Source: Falsiroseomonas stagni DSM 19981
GTDB lineage: Bacteria > Pseudomonadota > Alphaproteobacteria > Acetobacterales > Acetobacteraceae
Reading direction: 5' to 3'
Assembly (NCBI RefSeq): GCF_900114315.1
Contig: NZ_FOSQ01000011.1
Coordinates: forward strand, 119,429-183,428
Length of the DNA: 64,000 nucleotides
Part shown: piece after piece, positions 52,787-62,800 of the stretch
Layout of the letters: each line of letters begins with the position of its first letter
Numbering within the stretch: position 1 is the stretch's first letter
The notes under the pieces: model-generated
Seen by the model: only the letters and a program-made list of their open reading frames with translations
The model's database searches: none
What the model was told of the DNA's origin: nothing
Position numbers and translations under genes: made by a program

Positions 52787-53764
52787 TCAGGCCCCCACAT
52801 CGATGCGGGGGTCGAGCCGCGCATAGATGATGTCGATCACCAGATTCACCGCGATGACGAGGACGGAGGACATCACGGTGATGCCGAGCAGCATGTTGAG
52901 GTCCCGCTGCACCACAGCTTCCTGCGCCAGGCGCCCGAGGCCAGGCAGCGAGAAGACGCTTTCCACCACCACCGCGCCGCCGAGCATGGAGGAGGCATGC
53001 AACCCCGCGATGGTCACCATGGGCAGCAGCGCGTTGCGCAGCGCATGGCGGAACAGCACGGCCCGTTCCTGCAATCCCTTGGCGCGGGCGGTGCGCATGA
53101 AGTCGAGCGTCATCACCTCCACCATCGCGGTGCGCATGACCCGCAGATAGACCGCGAAGAAGATCAGCCCGAGGGTGAGCGCCGGCATCACCAGGTGCTT
53201 CGCCATGTCCAGCAGATGCGCGATGCCCGTATGCCCGGCGCGGAGGTCGGAGATGCCGCCCGCCGGCAGCCAACCCAGCGTGACGGCGAAGAGCACGATG
53301 GCCATCAGCCCGAACCAGAAGCTCGGCATCGAATAGACGAGCATACCGAGGACGGAGATGATGGTGTCCGGCCAGCGATGGACATAGCGCGCGGCGATGA
53401 CGCCGACGACGCAGCCGGCCGTGAAGGCCATGGCCATCGACGTCACCATCAGCACCACCGTCACCGGCAGGCGTTCCAGGATCAGGTCGATGACCGGCTT
53501 GCCATAGGCGATGGACAGCCCGAGATCGAGCGTCGCCAGCCGCCCGACGTAGCCCGTGAACTGCCCGACCACGCTGCCATCCAGCCCGTAATAGCTGCGC
53601 AGCAGCTTGCTCAGCGTGTCGTCGCTGGTCCCCATCTGGCCGATCAGCGCATCCACCGCATCGCCCGGCGCCAGTTGCAGCAGGAAGAACAGCACCGCCA
53701 GGATGATGCCGAGGCAGGGAATGCTCAGCGACAGCCGGCGCAGCACCAGGCGGAGGATGCGCAT
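52787..53764 (-). CDS. ABC transporter permease (DppB type)
   Basis: A 325-residue permease with six segments. It contains LAPGDAVDALIG at the N-terminus and the loop DFMRTARAKGLQERAVLFRHALRNALLPM, then GLGRLAQEAVVQRD. It begins 1 nt after the binding-protein stop. Confidence 0.93.
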   Translation of the reverse strand: MRILRLVLRRLSLSIPCLGIILAVLFFLLQLAPGDAVDALIGQMGTSDDTLSKLLRSYYGLDGSVVGQFTGYVGRLATLDLGLSIAYGKPVIDLILERLPVTVVLMVTSMAMAFTAGCVVGVIAARYVHRWPDTIISVLGMLVYSMPSFWFGLMAIVLFAVTLGWLPAGGISDLRAGHTGIAHLLDMAKHLVMPALTLGLIFFAVYLRVMRTAMVEVMTLDFMRTARAKGLQERAVLFRHALRNALLPMVTIAGLHASSMLGGAVVVESVFSLPGLGRLAQEAVVQRDLNMLLGITVMSSVLVIAVNLVIDIIYARLDPRIDVGA

Positions 53765-53765
53765 C

Positions 53766-55358
53766 TCAGGCGGCGATCCACAGATCGGACCAGTGGCTGC
53801 CGGTCCAGCGCGGGTTGTTGTGGTCGTTGCGGAGCTTGACCGCGGTGACGGAGGTATAGACCTGCTCGATCGCCAGCCACATCGGCAGTTCCTGCATCAC
53901 CATCTCCCCCAATTCGCGATACAGGGCGCGGCGGCGATCCGGGTCCACGGCCTCCGCGGCGCCATCGATCAGCGCGTCCATCGGTGCCGACTCCCAGCCC
54001 CACTGGTTGCTCCATGGCACGCCGCGCGGCTGGCCGGATCGCAGGAAGACGGTGGTGCTGATCTGCGGGTCGTTGCGGAAGCCGATGGTCTCCCCCGTCA
54101 GGTCGAAATTCCAGTCACGCATCACGTTGGCGAGGTAGCCGGCGCTGTCATAGGTGGTGATGGACAGGCGGACGCCGATGCGGGCGAGGGATTGCTGCAC
54201 GAAGGTCGCGAAGCGCACGGCGTCGTCGCCATTGGTGCTGGTCATGCGCAGCGTCAGGCGGATGCCGCCCTGGCCGCGGCGGAACCCGGCCTCATCCAGC
54301 AGCGCCTCCGCGCGGCGGGGATCGAAGGGGTAGTCGGTGAGGTCCGGGAAATAGAAGGCGGAGAAGCTGGGTTGCAGCCCGAGCCCTCGCCGGCCGAGGC
54401 CGAGCAGGAAGCTGCGGACGTAGAAATTCACGTCGATGGCGTGGGCGAAGGCGCGGCGAACGCGCACATCCTGCAGCTCCGGCTTGCGGTGGTTGAAGCA
54501 GAGCGTGTTGCCGATGGAATTGGCCTCGTTCCCCTTCTGGGAGACGCGGAACCGCGCCTCCCGCCCCAGCCGCACCAGGTCGGTGCGCGGCAGGCTGGAG
54601 AAGATGCTCATGTCCACCGCGCCGGATTCGACCGCCGCCGCCGCCGCCGCGGGGTCCGCGATGAAGCGCGTGATGATGCGGTCGAGATAGGGCTTTCCCG
54701 CATCCCAGTAGTCCGGGTTGCGTTCCACGATCACATGCTGGCCGGCGGTGTAGTTGACAAACCTGAAGGGGCCCGTGCCGATCGGCGCCATGTTCACGGG
54801 GTTGGCGAGGAAATCCGTGCCCTCATACAAGTGCCGCGGCGCGACATAGGACAGTTCCGTCCCAGCATAGAGCATCAGGCGCAGCGGCATCGGCTTGCTG
54901 AAGCGGAAGATCGCCGTCAGCGGATCGGGCGTATCCACCGCCACCAGGTTGCGGAATACGATGGTCCCGTAGTTCTGTACGCGGCGCCACATCTCCATGG
55001 CGCTGAACTGCACATCGGCCGAGGTGAAGGGCCGCCCATCATGCCACTTCACCCCATCGCGCAGCCGGAAGGTGATGGCCAGGCCATCGGGTGTGCCTTC
55101 CCAGGACGTCGCCAGGCGGCCCTGGGGCTGGCCCTCGCTGTCCAAATCCACCAGCGGCTCCACCACCTTCGCCGCCAAATTGGTGATGCTGAAATTACCG
55201 CGGAGCGCGGGCATCAGGAAGCGCGGGTCGGTCGCGACCTGCACCGTCACGGTGCCGCCGCGCCGCGGTGTGTCCTGCGCCTCGGCCGCGCCGCCATGAT
55301 ACGCCAGGGCCGCGCCGCCCAGCAGGGCCGCGCGACGGGGAAAGCGGAGCTCGGTCAT
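53766..55358 (-). CDS. family-5 ABC transporter substrate-binding protein
   Basis: A 530-residue DppA-type protein with a Tat-like signal (RRAALLGGAALAYHGGAAEAQ). RGGTVTVQVATDPRFLMPAL starts the mature part, FRLRDGVKWHDGRPFTSADV is the family block. It follows the LLM monooxygenase gene by 12 nt, so it probably delivers that enzyme's substrate or a precursor. Confidence 0.92.
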   Translation of the reverse strand: MTELRFPRRAALLGGAALAYHGGAAEAQDTPRRGGTVTVQVATDPRFLMPALRGNFSITNLAAKVVEPLVDLDSEGQPQGRLATSWEGTPDGLAITFRLRDGVKWHDGRPFTSADVQFSAMEMWRRVQNYGTIVFRNLVAVDTPDPLTAIFRFSKPMPLRLMLYAGTELSYVAPRHLYEGTDFLANPVNMAPIGTGPFRFVNYTAGQHVIVERNPDYWDAGKPYLDRIITRFIADPAAAAAAVESGAVDMSIFSSLPRTDLVRLGREARFRVSQKGNEANSIGNTLCFNHRKPELQDVRVRRAFAHAIDVNFYVRSFLLGLGRRGLGLQPSFSAFYFPDLTDYPFDPRRAEALLDEAGFRRGQGGIRLTLRMTSTNGDDAVRFATFVQQSLARIGVRLSITTYDSAGYLANVMRDWNFDLTGETIGFRNDPQISTTVFLRSGQPRGVPWSNQWGWESAPMDALIDGAAEAVDPDRRRALYRELGEMVMQELPMWLAIEQVYTSVTAVKLRNDHNNPRWTGSHWSDLWIAA

Positions 55359-55370
55359 GATATCCGTCCT

Positions 55371-56708
55371 TCAGGCCAGCAGGTTGTCGCGAAGGGTCTT
55401 GCCCTCGTAGCGCGTGCGCAGCCGCCCGCGGCGTTGCAGTTCGGGCACCAGGAAATCCACCAGGCTCAAGGTGTCCCGCGGCGTCGCCTGGGGGTGGGAG
55501 ACCATGAAGCCGCCGCGCTGGCCGGCGCCGTCGAATTCGCCTTCCAGGTAGTCCGCGACCTGGCGGGCATCGCCGGCGAAGGTGCGGTCATAGCCCGTCG
55601 CGCTGCGCAGCCCGTGCTGGAAGAATTCCTCGGGTGTCATTTCCAGATCCTCCCCATGCGCCAGCACCAGCTGGTGCAACAGGCCCATGGGGGAAGCGCC
55701 GGTCGCCGCGATCGCCTTGTTCAGCTCCGCCGGCTTGAACCGTGATGGCAGCTGGGAGAAATCGTAGCCGATGTTGTGGGAGAGGTAGGCGCCCACACCC
55801 TCCGGCGGGATCATCGTCAGCAGATTCTCCTTCCGCGCGCGCGCCTCGCTCTCCGTCTCCGCCACGATCAGCGGCGTGGAGAACAGGATGCCGACCTTGG
55901 ACGGGTCCCTGCCCTGCTTCACCAGCGCCGCATCTAGCGCCGCGCGGTGCTTCTGCTTCTGCGCCAGCGGTGGGCCCGCGGCGAAGACGTGCTCGGCGAA
56001 ATAGGCGCTGGCCTGGATGCCGCGCGGCGATCCGCCGGCCTGGATCAGCACCGGCTCGATCTGCGGGGACGGCACCACCGAAAGCGGCCCGCGCACCTTG
56101 AAGAAGCGGCCATCGTGATGGATGGGGCGGACCTTGGCGGGGTCCGCCACCACGCCGCTGTCGCGGTCCCACTGGAAGGCATCGGCATCGATGCTGCGCC
56201 ACAAACCCTTGCAGACGTCGATGAACTCTTCCATCCGCTCATAGCGGGCATTGTGTTCCATCAGCTCGTCGAAGCCGTAATTCGCGGCATCGGCGCGGCG
56301 GGTGGAGGTGATGACATTGAAGGCGATGCGCCCGCCCGTGACGTGGTCGAGCGAATTTAGCAGCCGCGCCACATAGAAGGGATGCATGAAGGTGGAGGCG
56401 TAGGTGAGGCCGAAGCCGATATGCTTCGTGGCGCGCGCCATCAGCGCGATGTAGGGCGACATGTCCTGGCGCGGCCAGCCGATGCCCCAGCGCACGGCAT
56501 CATCCTCCGACCCCTTCCAGGTGCTGGGAATGCCGGTGCCGTCGCCGAAGAACAGCATGTCGATGCAGCCGCGTTCCGCGATGCGGGCGATGTCCTCGAA
56601 CACCGCGGGATCGGGATAGAGGCTGTTCACCCAGGACCCGGCGCTGCGCCATCGTCCATCGAGATGCGTCATGGACAGGTCGAGGGCGAGGTGCATGCGT
56701 GGCGCCAT
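55371..56708 (-). CDS. luciferase-like FMN-dependent monooxygenase (NtaA/SnaA/DszA type)
   Basis: A 445-residue two-component flavin monooxygenase of the bacterial-luciferase superfamily. The start MAPRMHLALDLSMTHL, WVNSLYPDPAVFEDIARIAERG, RIAFNVITSTRRADAANYGFDE and QAGGSPRGIQASAYFAEHVFA are typical of the NtaA/DszA clade, which cleaves C-N or C-S bonds using FMNH2 from a separate reductase. No reductase gene is nearby. AGGAAAGG precedes the ATG at 56708. It leads the importer operon on the minus strand. Confidence 0.92.
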   Translation of the reverse strand: MAPRMHLALDLSMTHLDGRWRSAGSWVNSLYPDPAVFEDIARIAERGCIDMLFFGDGTGIPSTWKGSEDDAVRWGIGWPRQDMSPYIALMARATKHIGFGLTYASTFMHPFYVARLLNSLDHVTGGRIAFNVITSTRRADAANYGFDELMEHNARYERMEEFIDVCKGLWRSIDADAFQWDRDSGVVADPAKVRPIHHDGRFFKVRGPLSVVPSPQIEPVLIQAGGSPRGIQASAYFAEHVFAAGPPLAQKQKHRAALDAALVKQGRDPSKVGILFSTPLIVAETESEARARKENLLTMIPPEGVGAYLSHNIGYDFSQLPSRFKPAELNKAIAATGASPMGLLHQLVLAHGEDLEMTPEEFFQHGLRSATGYDRTFAGDARQVADYLEGEFDGAGQRGGFMVSHPQATPRDTLSLVDFLVPELQRRGRLRTRYEGKTLRDNLLA

Positions 56709-57240
56709 GCGGAACCTTTCCTGTGCGCGGGGCCACGGGCCCCTGACACGGGGATGAACAGCAAGGGCCGTGCCAGGGAAGCGCACGACGCCGCTTCGCA
56801 AGGTTGCCGCTGGCGTCGACGATCATTGGCATCGCGGCGATGCCGGGTGCGGTGCAACAAAAGCGTGCAAGGATGGAAGGCTGGCGGCGGCAGAAAGCCG
56901 TTTCGAAGTCACCACAAACAGGCGACGGCCCGTTGCCGATAACGCAACGCTGGCCCTGCGGCGCGCATCGGATGCGGCGTGCGTCGGCGCGGGGGTGACG
57001 GCATCCCGGTATCGTGCCGCCGCCACCGGATGGGCACGGCGGCGATGCCTGCCGGATCGCTGAGGCCCGCCGCGTTCCAGGCCTCGCGCGCCGCATCATG
57101 GCTGGGCGGGCGGGCGGCGGGCCGCCCAGCGCGCAGGCAGGTGGGCACGGCCATCCCCTTCATTGCCACCCCGTCGCGCGGCACGGCCCTTGCAGAAGCT
57201 GGTTTCGGAATCGAATCACCGGGAACAGGAGACCGCAACC
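56709..57240. other. divergent intergenic region with palindrome
   Basis: A 532-bp gap between the LLM operon (minus) and a TctC gene (plus). No convincing gene is seen. At 56931-56949 CGTTGC-cgataac-GCAACG is a perfect 6-bp inverted repeat, a candidate operator. The rest is GC-rich and shows no repeats or RNA gene. Confidence 0.5.
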
Positions 57241-58224
57241 GTGCTCAGCCTCACCAGACAGGCCCTGCTTGGCCTTGGTCTTGCTGCCGCCTTCGTCCAA
57301 GCCTCGGCGGCGCAGGTCGCCTTTCCGCAGCGCCCGGTCACCATGATCGTGGGCTTCGCCGCGGGTGGCCCTTCCGACGTGGTCGCGCGCCTTGTCGCCG
57401 CCCCGATGGGCGCCGATCTCGGCCAACCCGTGGTGGTGGAGAACATCCCCGGCGCCGGCGGCACGATCGGCCATGCGAGACTCCTCCAGGCTCGGCCCGA
57501 TGGGCATGTGATCATGCTGGGCGGTCTCGGCCAGGCGACGGTGCCGACGCTGTACCGGCGCCTGCCCTTCGATCCCGTGGGTTCGGTCAAGCCGATCGGG
57601 CTGATCAACGAGGTCCCGATGACCATCGTCGCGCGCCGGACCTTCCCCGCCTCCAGCCTGGCGGAATTCGTCGCGGTGGCGCGGCGCGAGGGAGAGCGGC
57701 TGAACATCGGCAATGCCGGCGTCGGCTCCACCAGCCATCTCTGCGGGTTGCTGCTGATGTCGGCGCTCGGCACGCCGATGACCACCGTGCCCTACCGGGG
57801 CAGCGCGCTCGTGTTGAACGACCTCGTCTCTGGCACGCTGGATGTCGGCTGCGACCAGACGACCAATACGGCGGAGCAGATCCGCTCCGGCACCATCCGC
57901 GCTCTCGCCGTCTCGACCGCCGAACGGGTCGCCGCGCTGCCGGACCTGCCGACAGCCGCGGAAGCGGGGCTGGCGGAGATGCGGATGTCGGGCTGGACCA
58001 TGCTGTATGCGCATGCCGGCACGCCGCAGCCGGTGCTGGAGCGACTGAACCGCGCGCTGCTCGCTGCCCTGCGCGACGAGGGGCTGGTCCGCCGCTTTGC
58101 CGATCTCGGCACCGCGCCGGTGGCCGCGGATCGCGCCACGCCCGAAGCCGGCCGCGCGTTCTGGGACGCGGAGATCGCCCGTTGGCGGCCGCTGATCCTT
58201 GCCTCCAACCAGTTCGCCGACTGA
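57241..58224 (+). CDS. TctC/Bug-family periplasmic binding protein
   Basis: A 327-residue binding protein. The signal peptide LTRQALLGLGLAAAFVQASA precedes VTMIVGFAAGGPSDVVARLVA and VVVENIPGAGGTIGHARLLQA, the two family blocks. The start is GTG at 57241 with ACAGGAG 9 nt upstream. It is an orphan: no tctAB. It is divergent from the LLM operon. Confidence 0.9.
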   Translation: MLSLTRQALLGLGLAAAFVQASAAQVAFPQRPVTMIVGFAAGGPSDVVARLVAAPMGADLGQPVVVENIPGAGGTIGHARLLQARPDGHVIMLGGLGQATVPTLYRRLPFDPVGSVKPIGLINEVPMTIVARRTFPASSLAEFVAVARREGERLNIGNAGVGSTSHLCGLLLMSALGTPMTTVPYRGSALVLNDLVSGTLDVGCDQTTNTAEQIRSGTIRALAVSTAERVAALPDLPTAAEAGLAEMRMSGWTMLYAHAGTPQPVLERLNRALLAALRDEGLVRRFADLGTAPVAADRATPEAGRAFWDAEIARWRPLILASNQFAD

Positions 58225-58261
58225 AGGTCGTTCCCCTCGATCGCGAGGGACGATCCCTCAG

Positions 58262-58486
58262 GCAGACGTGGATGTGGACTTGGCCGATCGCAGTCTCGAT
58301 GAAGCGCTGGCGCCTTGATGCCTTCTCCCCGGCCTGCGGCAGGCGGGAGATGCCATGCCGCAGGAGGCAGCGGTGAAGCGCGCTGCGGGAGGGCGTCGGG
58401 ATGGCCTCGCGCAGCCAGCCCAGGACGTCATCGATGGGCAGCAGGGTGCGACGACGGAACTCGACGACGATGGCCCGGTTCAGGCC
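58262..58486 (-). pseudogene. IS481-family transposase fragment
   Basis: About 75 codons on the minus strand read AIVVEFRRRTLLPIDDVLG, then LREAIPTPSRSALHRCLLRH, GISRLP and RRQRFIETAIGQVHIHVC. This is the N-terminal helix-turn-helix region of IS481 transposases just before the catalytic domain. Neither a start nor the DDE part remains, and no terminal repeats were found. Its upstream end overlaps the 3' end of the TIGR03032 gene by a few bases, so that gene's last codons may come from the insertion junction. Confidence 0.75.
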
Positions 58487-59568
58487 TGGGCCGCCGTTTC
58501 CACGCTGATGGCGCGCTCGATGTCCGTCCCGATGAACCCGATCGCCTCGGCCTGGCGCACGCCTGGCAAGGCGGCCACGTCGTACAACTCGTCGATCGTG
58601 TGCTCGAAGCGCAGCCAATGGGCGGTCTCGCCGGTGATGGTGTCCACCACCAGCAGGCCGCAGCGTGCCGCCGAGTCCTTGGCTTGCAGCAGGCCGTCCA
58701 GCGGCAGCCCTTCGAAGGTGTGATTGCGGCGCGGCCGGGACAGCCCGACCACCACCCAGCGCCCGACGAAGGCCATGCCGCGCGCATAGCCCGGGCAGAA
58801 GGCCACCGGCGTGAAGCGCCCATCGCCGGGATCGACAACACCCAATTCGCCCCGGCCCGAATTCAGCACCCACAGCCGGCCCCCGTGCAAGCGTGGCGAG
58901 TGCGGCATGGACAGGCCCGACGCCACAACCTCACCGCTGGTGACGTCCAGCACCACGCCGCCATCGACGCGACGTTCGCGCCAGCCATCGGCGACATCGC
59001 TGCGGCTGATCGCGGTGACGTAGGCAGGCCGGGTTCCGTCCATGGCCAGGCCGTTCAGGTGGCAACGATCCTCGGGGGCCAGGGCGCTGATGAAGGGCGG
59101 GCGCCAGAGCGGGCGGAAGCTCGCCGTATCGCTGACGGTGGCGAGGCAGCTGAAGGCGGTGTTGACGAAGATCGGCCCGGGCGCGGCCATGCCTTGCATC
59201 TGCCCGATGCCGATGTCGTGGATGTCGAGGCGACCAGTGACGCGGGCCTCGCGCGGGATGAAGCGGCGGTCGGCCCCCTGGGCGGTGGCCATGCCGGGCG
59301 GCACGTCGTTGTGGAAGCGCCAGAGCATGGCCTTGCCGCTGGCCCAGAGCGTGTCGCCATCGGTCCACAGACCCTGGCACTGCTCCAGCAGGCGCTCATG
59401 GGCACGCAGCGTGCCGTCGGGGCGCAGCCCGAGGAAGATCAGCCGGCCGGCCTGATAGGTCGTCAGCGCGAGGCTGGTGCGGTTCTCCGCCAGCCATCCC
59501 GGCAGTCCCGGGGAGGCGATCAGCACCTGGCCAGGCGGGGCAGGTTCGGCGGCTTCATTCGTGGTCAT
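58480..59568 (-). CDS. TIGR03032-type beta-propeller-like protein
   Basis: A 362-residue protein matching the TIGR03032 pattern: DRCHLNGLAMDGTRPAYVTA, SDVADGWRERRVDGGVVLDV and SGLSMPHSPRLHGGRLWVLNSG. Repeated strand patterns of the SMP-30 or NHL propeller type fill the chain. There is no signal peptide. Function is unknown. Homologues often occur next to genes for large repeat-rich proteins, as here (general impression, not checked). It is divergent from the giant repeat gene. Confidence 0.8.
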   Translation of the reverse strand: MTTNEAAEPAPPGQVLIASPGLPGWLAENRTSLALTTYQAGRLIFLGLRPDGTLRAHERLLEQCQGLWTDGDTLWASGKAMLWRFHNDVPPGMATAQGADRRFIPREARVTGRLDIHDIGIGQMQGMAAPGPIFVNTAFSCLATVSDTASFRPLWRPPFISALAPEDRCHLNGLAMDGTRPAYVTAISRSDVADGWRERRVDGGVVLDVTSGEVVASGLSMPHSPRLHGGRLWVLNSGRGELGVVDPGDGRFTPVAFCPGYARGMAFVGRWVVVGLSRPRRNHTFEGLPLDGLLQAKDSAARCGLLVVDTITGETAHWLRFEHTIDELYDVAALPGVRQAEAIGFIGTDIERAISVETAAQA

Positions 59569-59837
59569 GCCTGTGTCTCTCGTTTGGCGGGATGGCGGAA
59601 TCCCGCGTCGGCCCGCGGCGCTAAAGTCTGCTGACCGGTTCTGGGCGCAAGGAGGCGGCGCAAAGAGAAAAGAACACAAATGTGAACTCGGTATTCAAAG
59701 ATGCGATTAAATGAGCACAACAAATTCAATGTCTGCCATCATGCGCGCATAGAAGTATGTTGTGAGATTTGAAATAAATTCCGAACCTCGCCAAAATCAA
59801 AAAGCTGTTCTGATACGCTCACCTGATATCTGGCGGA
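59569..59837. other. AT-rich divergent promoter region
   Basis: A 269-bp gap whose part 59641-59820 is only about 40% GC, against about 70% elsewhere. No gene was found. It probably holds the promoters of the TIGR03032 gene and the giant repeat gene, and its composition suggests that the leader was acquired or is silenced by an H-NS-like protein (inference). Confidence 0.5.
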
Positions 59838-62800
59838 GTGCCGACCTTGCCAACCCTGGCGACGATGACCGACTTTGCCTTCGATGTGTTCTTCGCCCGG
59901 AACGGGCTGAGCACCACGCCGCAGTTGCTGGACACCTCGGTGGCCTTGACGGCGCCCACCAGCAGCTTCGTCGGTGGCGGACTGACGGTCTCGGGCCTGT
60001 TGGCGGAGGACCGCATCTCGGTCCTGCATGAAGGTGACGCGGCTGGGCAGATCGGCTTTGCCGGCGGCACCGTCAGCTATGGCGGCACGGCCATCGGTAC
60101 CGCATCAGGCGGCAGCGGCGCCACCTTCACCGTTGTGTTCAGCGCCGCAGTGACGGCCGCCGCGGTCGAGGCGCTGATCGAGCACCTGACCTACGCCAAT
60201 GTCAGCAGCACGCCCACGGCCAAGCGCAGCCTGACGATCGACGTCACCGACAGCGCGGGCGATCATGTCTTGGCCTTGCCCCCGAGGCCGGTCTTTACCC
60301 CGCTGACCGGGAGCGATAATCCGGTTGGCAGCATCCCTCCCTACGAAGGCAGTGCAAGTCGCCTAAGCGCGCCAAACCTCGTGGACCTGGACGGCGACGG
60401 CGACCTTGACCTCGTCCTGGGGCGATACGATGGCACGCTGCGGGCCTGGCAGAACACAGGGAGCAGCGCTGCGCCGAGCTTCACGGCGCTGACTGGCGCA
60501 GCCAATCCCTTCGGTGGCATCGACGTCGGATTCGTCAGCGCGCCGACCTTCGTGGATCTGGACGGCGACGGCCTGCTCGATCTCGTCTCGGGCAACCGGG
60601 TTGGAACGTTGTTGGCATGGCGCAACGTCGGCACCAGCGCTGCGCCGAGCTTCACCGCCCTGACCGACAGCGCCAATCCCTTCAATGGTATCGATGTCTC
60701 CTTTGCAAGCGGGCCGGCCTTTACGGACCTGGACGGGGACGGCTTGCTCGACCTCGTCCTGGGTCATCAGGATGGCACGCTGCTGGCGTGGCGGAACACC
60801 GGCACCAGCGCTGCGCCAGTCTTCACGGCGCTGACCGGTACAGCCAACCCCTTCGATGGGATCGACGTCGGAACCTTGAGCGCGCCGGCCTTCGTGGATC
60901 TGGATGGCGACGGCCTGCTCGATCTCGTCTCGGGCGAATACGACGGCGCGCTGCTGGCGTGGCGGAACACCGGCACCAGCGCTACGCCGAACTTCACGGC
61001 CCTGACCGGCAGCGCCAATCCCTTCACTGGCGTCGGCAGCGAGATTGGGTGGCAAATCGAGATAGGGTCGGCCAGGAGGCTGGCCTTTGGGGATCTTAAT
61101 GGCGACGGCCGGCCTGACCTCATCACGGGCGATTACGACGGCAGCCTGCGGGCATTTCGAAATACCGCCCCCCCTCCAGGCGCTCCCGTCACCGTGACGG
61201 TGAACACCCCTCCGAACGTCAACTCGAGCGACTCCGCATCCGTCGCCGAGAACTTCACCGGCACCGTATACTGGGCATCGGCCTGGGACGTTAACAGAAA
61301 CCCGGTCACCTGGACGCTCGGCGGCCAGGATGCGGCCCTGTTCAGCATCAATGGCGCAACCGGCGAAGTCAGCTTCCTCGCCACGCCGGATTACGAGGCC
61401 CCGCAGGACGCTGGTGCCGATAATATCTACAACATCAGTGTCATTGCCGCGGATGGCTTCGACAGCGGCAGCGCCGACGTCGCCATCACCATCACCAATG
61501 TGCTGGAACGCCCGACCTTGGGCAGCGTCAGTTCCGGCGTGACCTTCGCCGAGAATACGGTGAACGCCACGCCGCAGTTGCTCGACGCCTCGGTCACCTT
61601 GTCCGCGCCCGACAGCAGCTTGGGCGGTGGCGGGCTGACGGTCTCGGGCCTGTTGGCGGAGGACCGCATCTCGGTCCTGCATCAGGGCGACGCGGCGGGG
61701 CAGATCGGCTTTGCCAGCGGCATCATCAGCTTCGGCGGCACGGCCATCGGCACCGCGACGGGCGGCAGCGGCAGCACCTTCACCGTGGTGTTCAACCAGG
61801 CGGCCACGGCCCCCGCGGTGCAGGCGCTGATCCAGCACCTGACCTATGCCAATGTCAGCGACACACCCACCGCCACGCGCAGCCTCAAGATCGACGTCAC
61901 CGATAGCGCGGGCGTTCATTTCGGACCGCCCGGGATCGAGCCTTTCACGGCCCTGCCCGGGAGCAGCAATCCCTTCAATGGCATCGACGTCGGATCTTAC
62001 AGCTCGCCAGCCTTCGTGGATCTGGACGGCGACGGCGATCTCGACCTCGTTTCGGGCAATTACGATGGCTATCTGCTGGCGTGGGAGAACATCGGGACCA
62101 GCGCAGCGCCAAGCTTCACGGAACTGCAGGGCACCGACAATCCCTTCGATGGGTTCTATGTAGACGGCTACCGCAGCATGCCGGTCTTCGTTGATCTCGA
62201 TGGCGACGGCGATCTCGACCTCGTCTCGGGCAATGTCTACGGCAATCTGCTGGCTTGGGAGAATGTCGGGACCAGCCAGGCGCCGAGCTTCACGGCGCTG
62301 ACCGGCACCAGCAATCCCTTCGATGGCATGGACGTGGGAGACCGCAGCACGCCGGCCTTCGTGGATCTGGACGGCGACGGCGACCTCGACCTCGTCTCGG
62401 GCGAATACTATGGCACGCTACTGGCCTGGGAGAACACCGGGATCAGCGTAGCGCCAAGCTTCACGGCACTGACCGGCACCGACAATCCCTTTGATGGCAT
62501 CGCCATTGGATACGCCACCGCGCCGGCCTTCGTGGATCTGGATGGCGACGGCGATCTCGACCTCGTCTCGGGCGTGAGCGGCGGCACCTTCCTGGCGTGG
62601 CGCAACACCGGCAGTGGCTACACCGCGCTGACCGGCAACGCCAATCCCTTCAACGGCACCGGCGTCGGATCCTACAGCTCCTACAGCAAGCCGAGCTTCG
62701 TGGATCTGGACGGCGACGGCCGCCTCGATCTCGTCTCGGGCGTGGCGGATGGCTCGCTGCATACGTGGCGGAACACGCCCGCTGATACCTTCATCACCGT

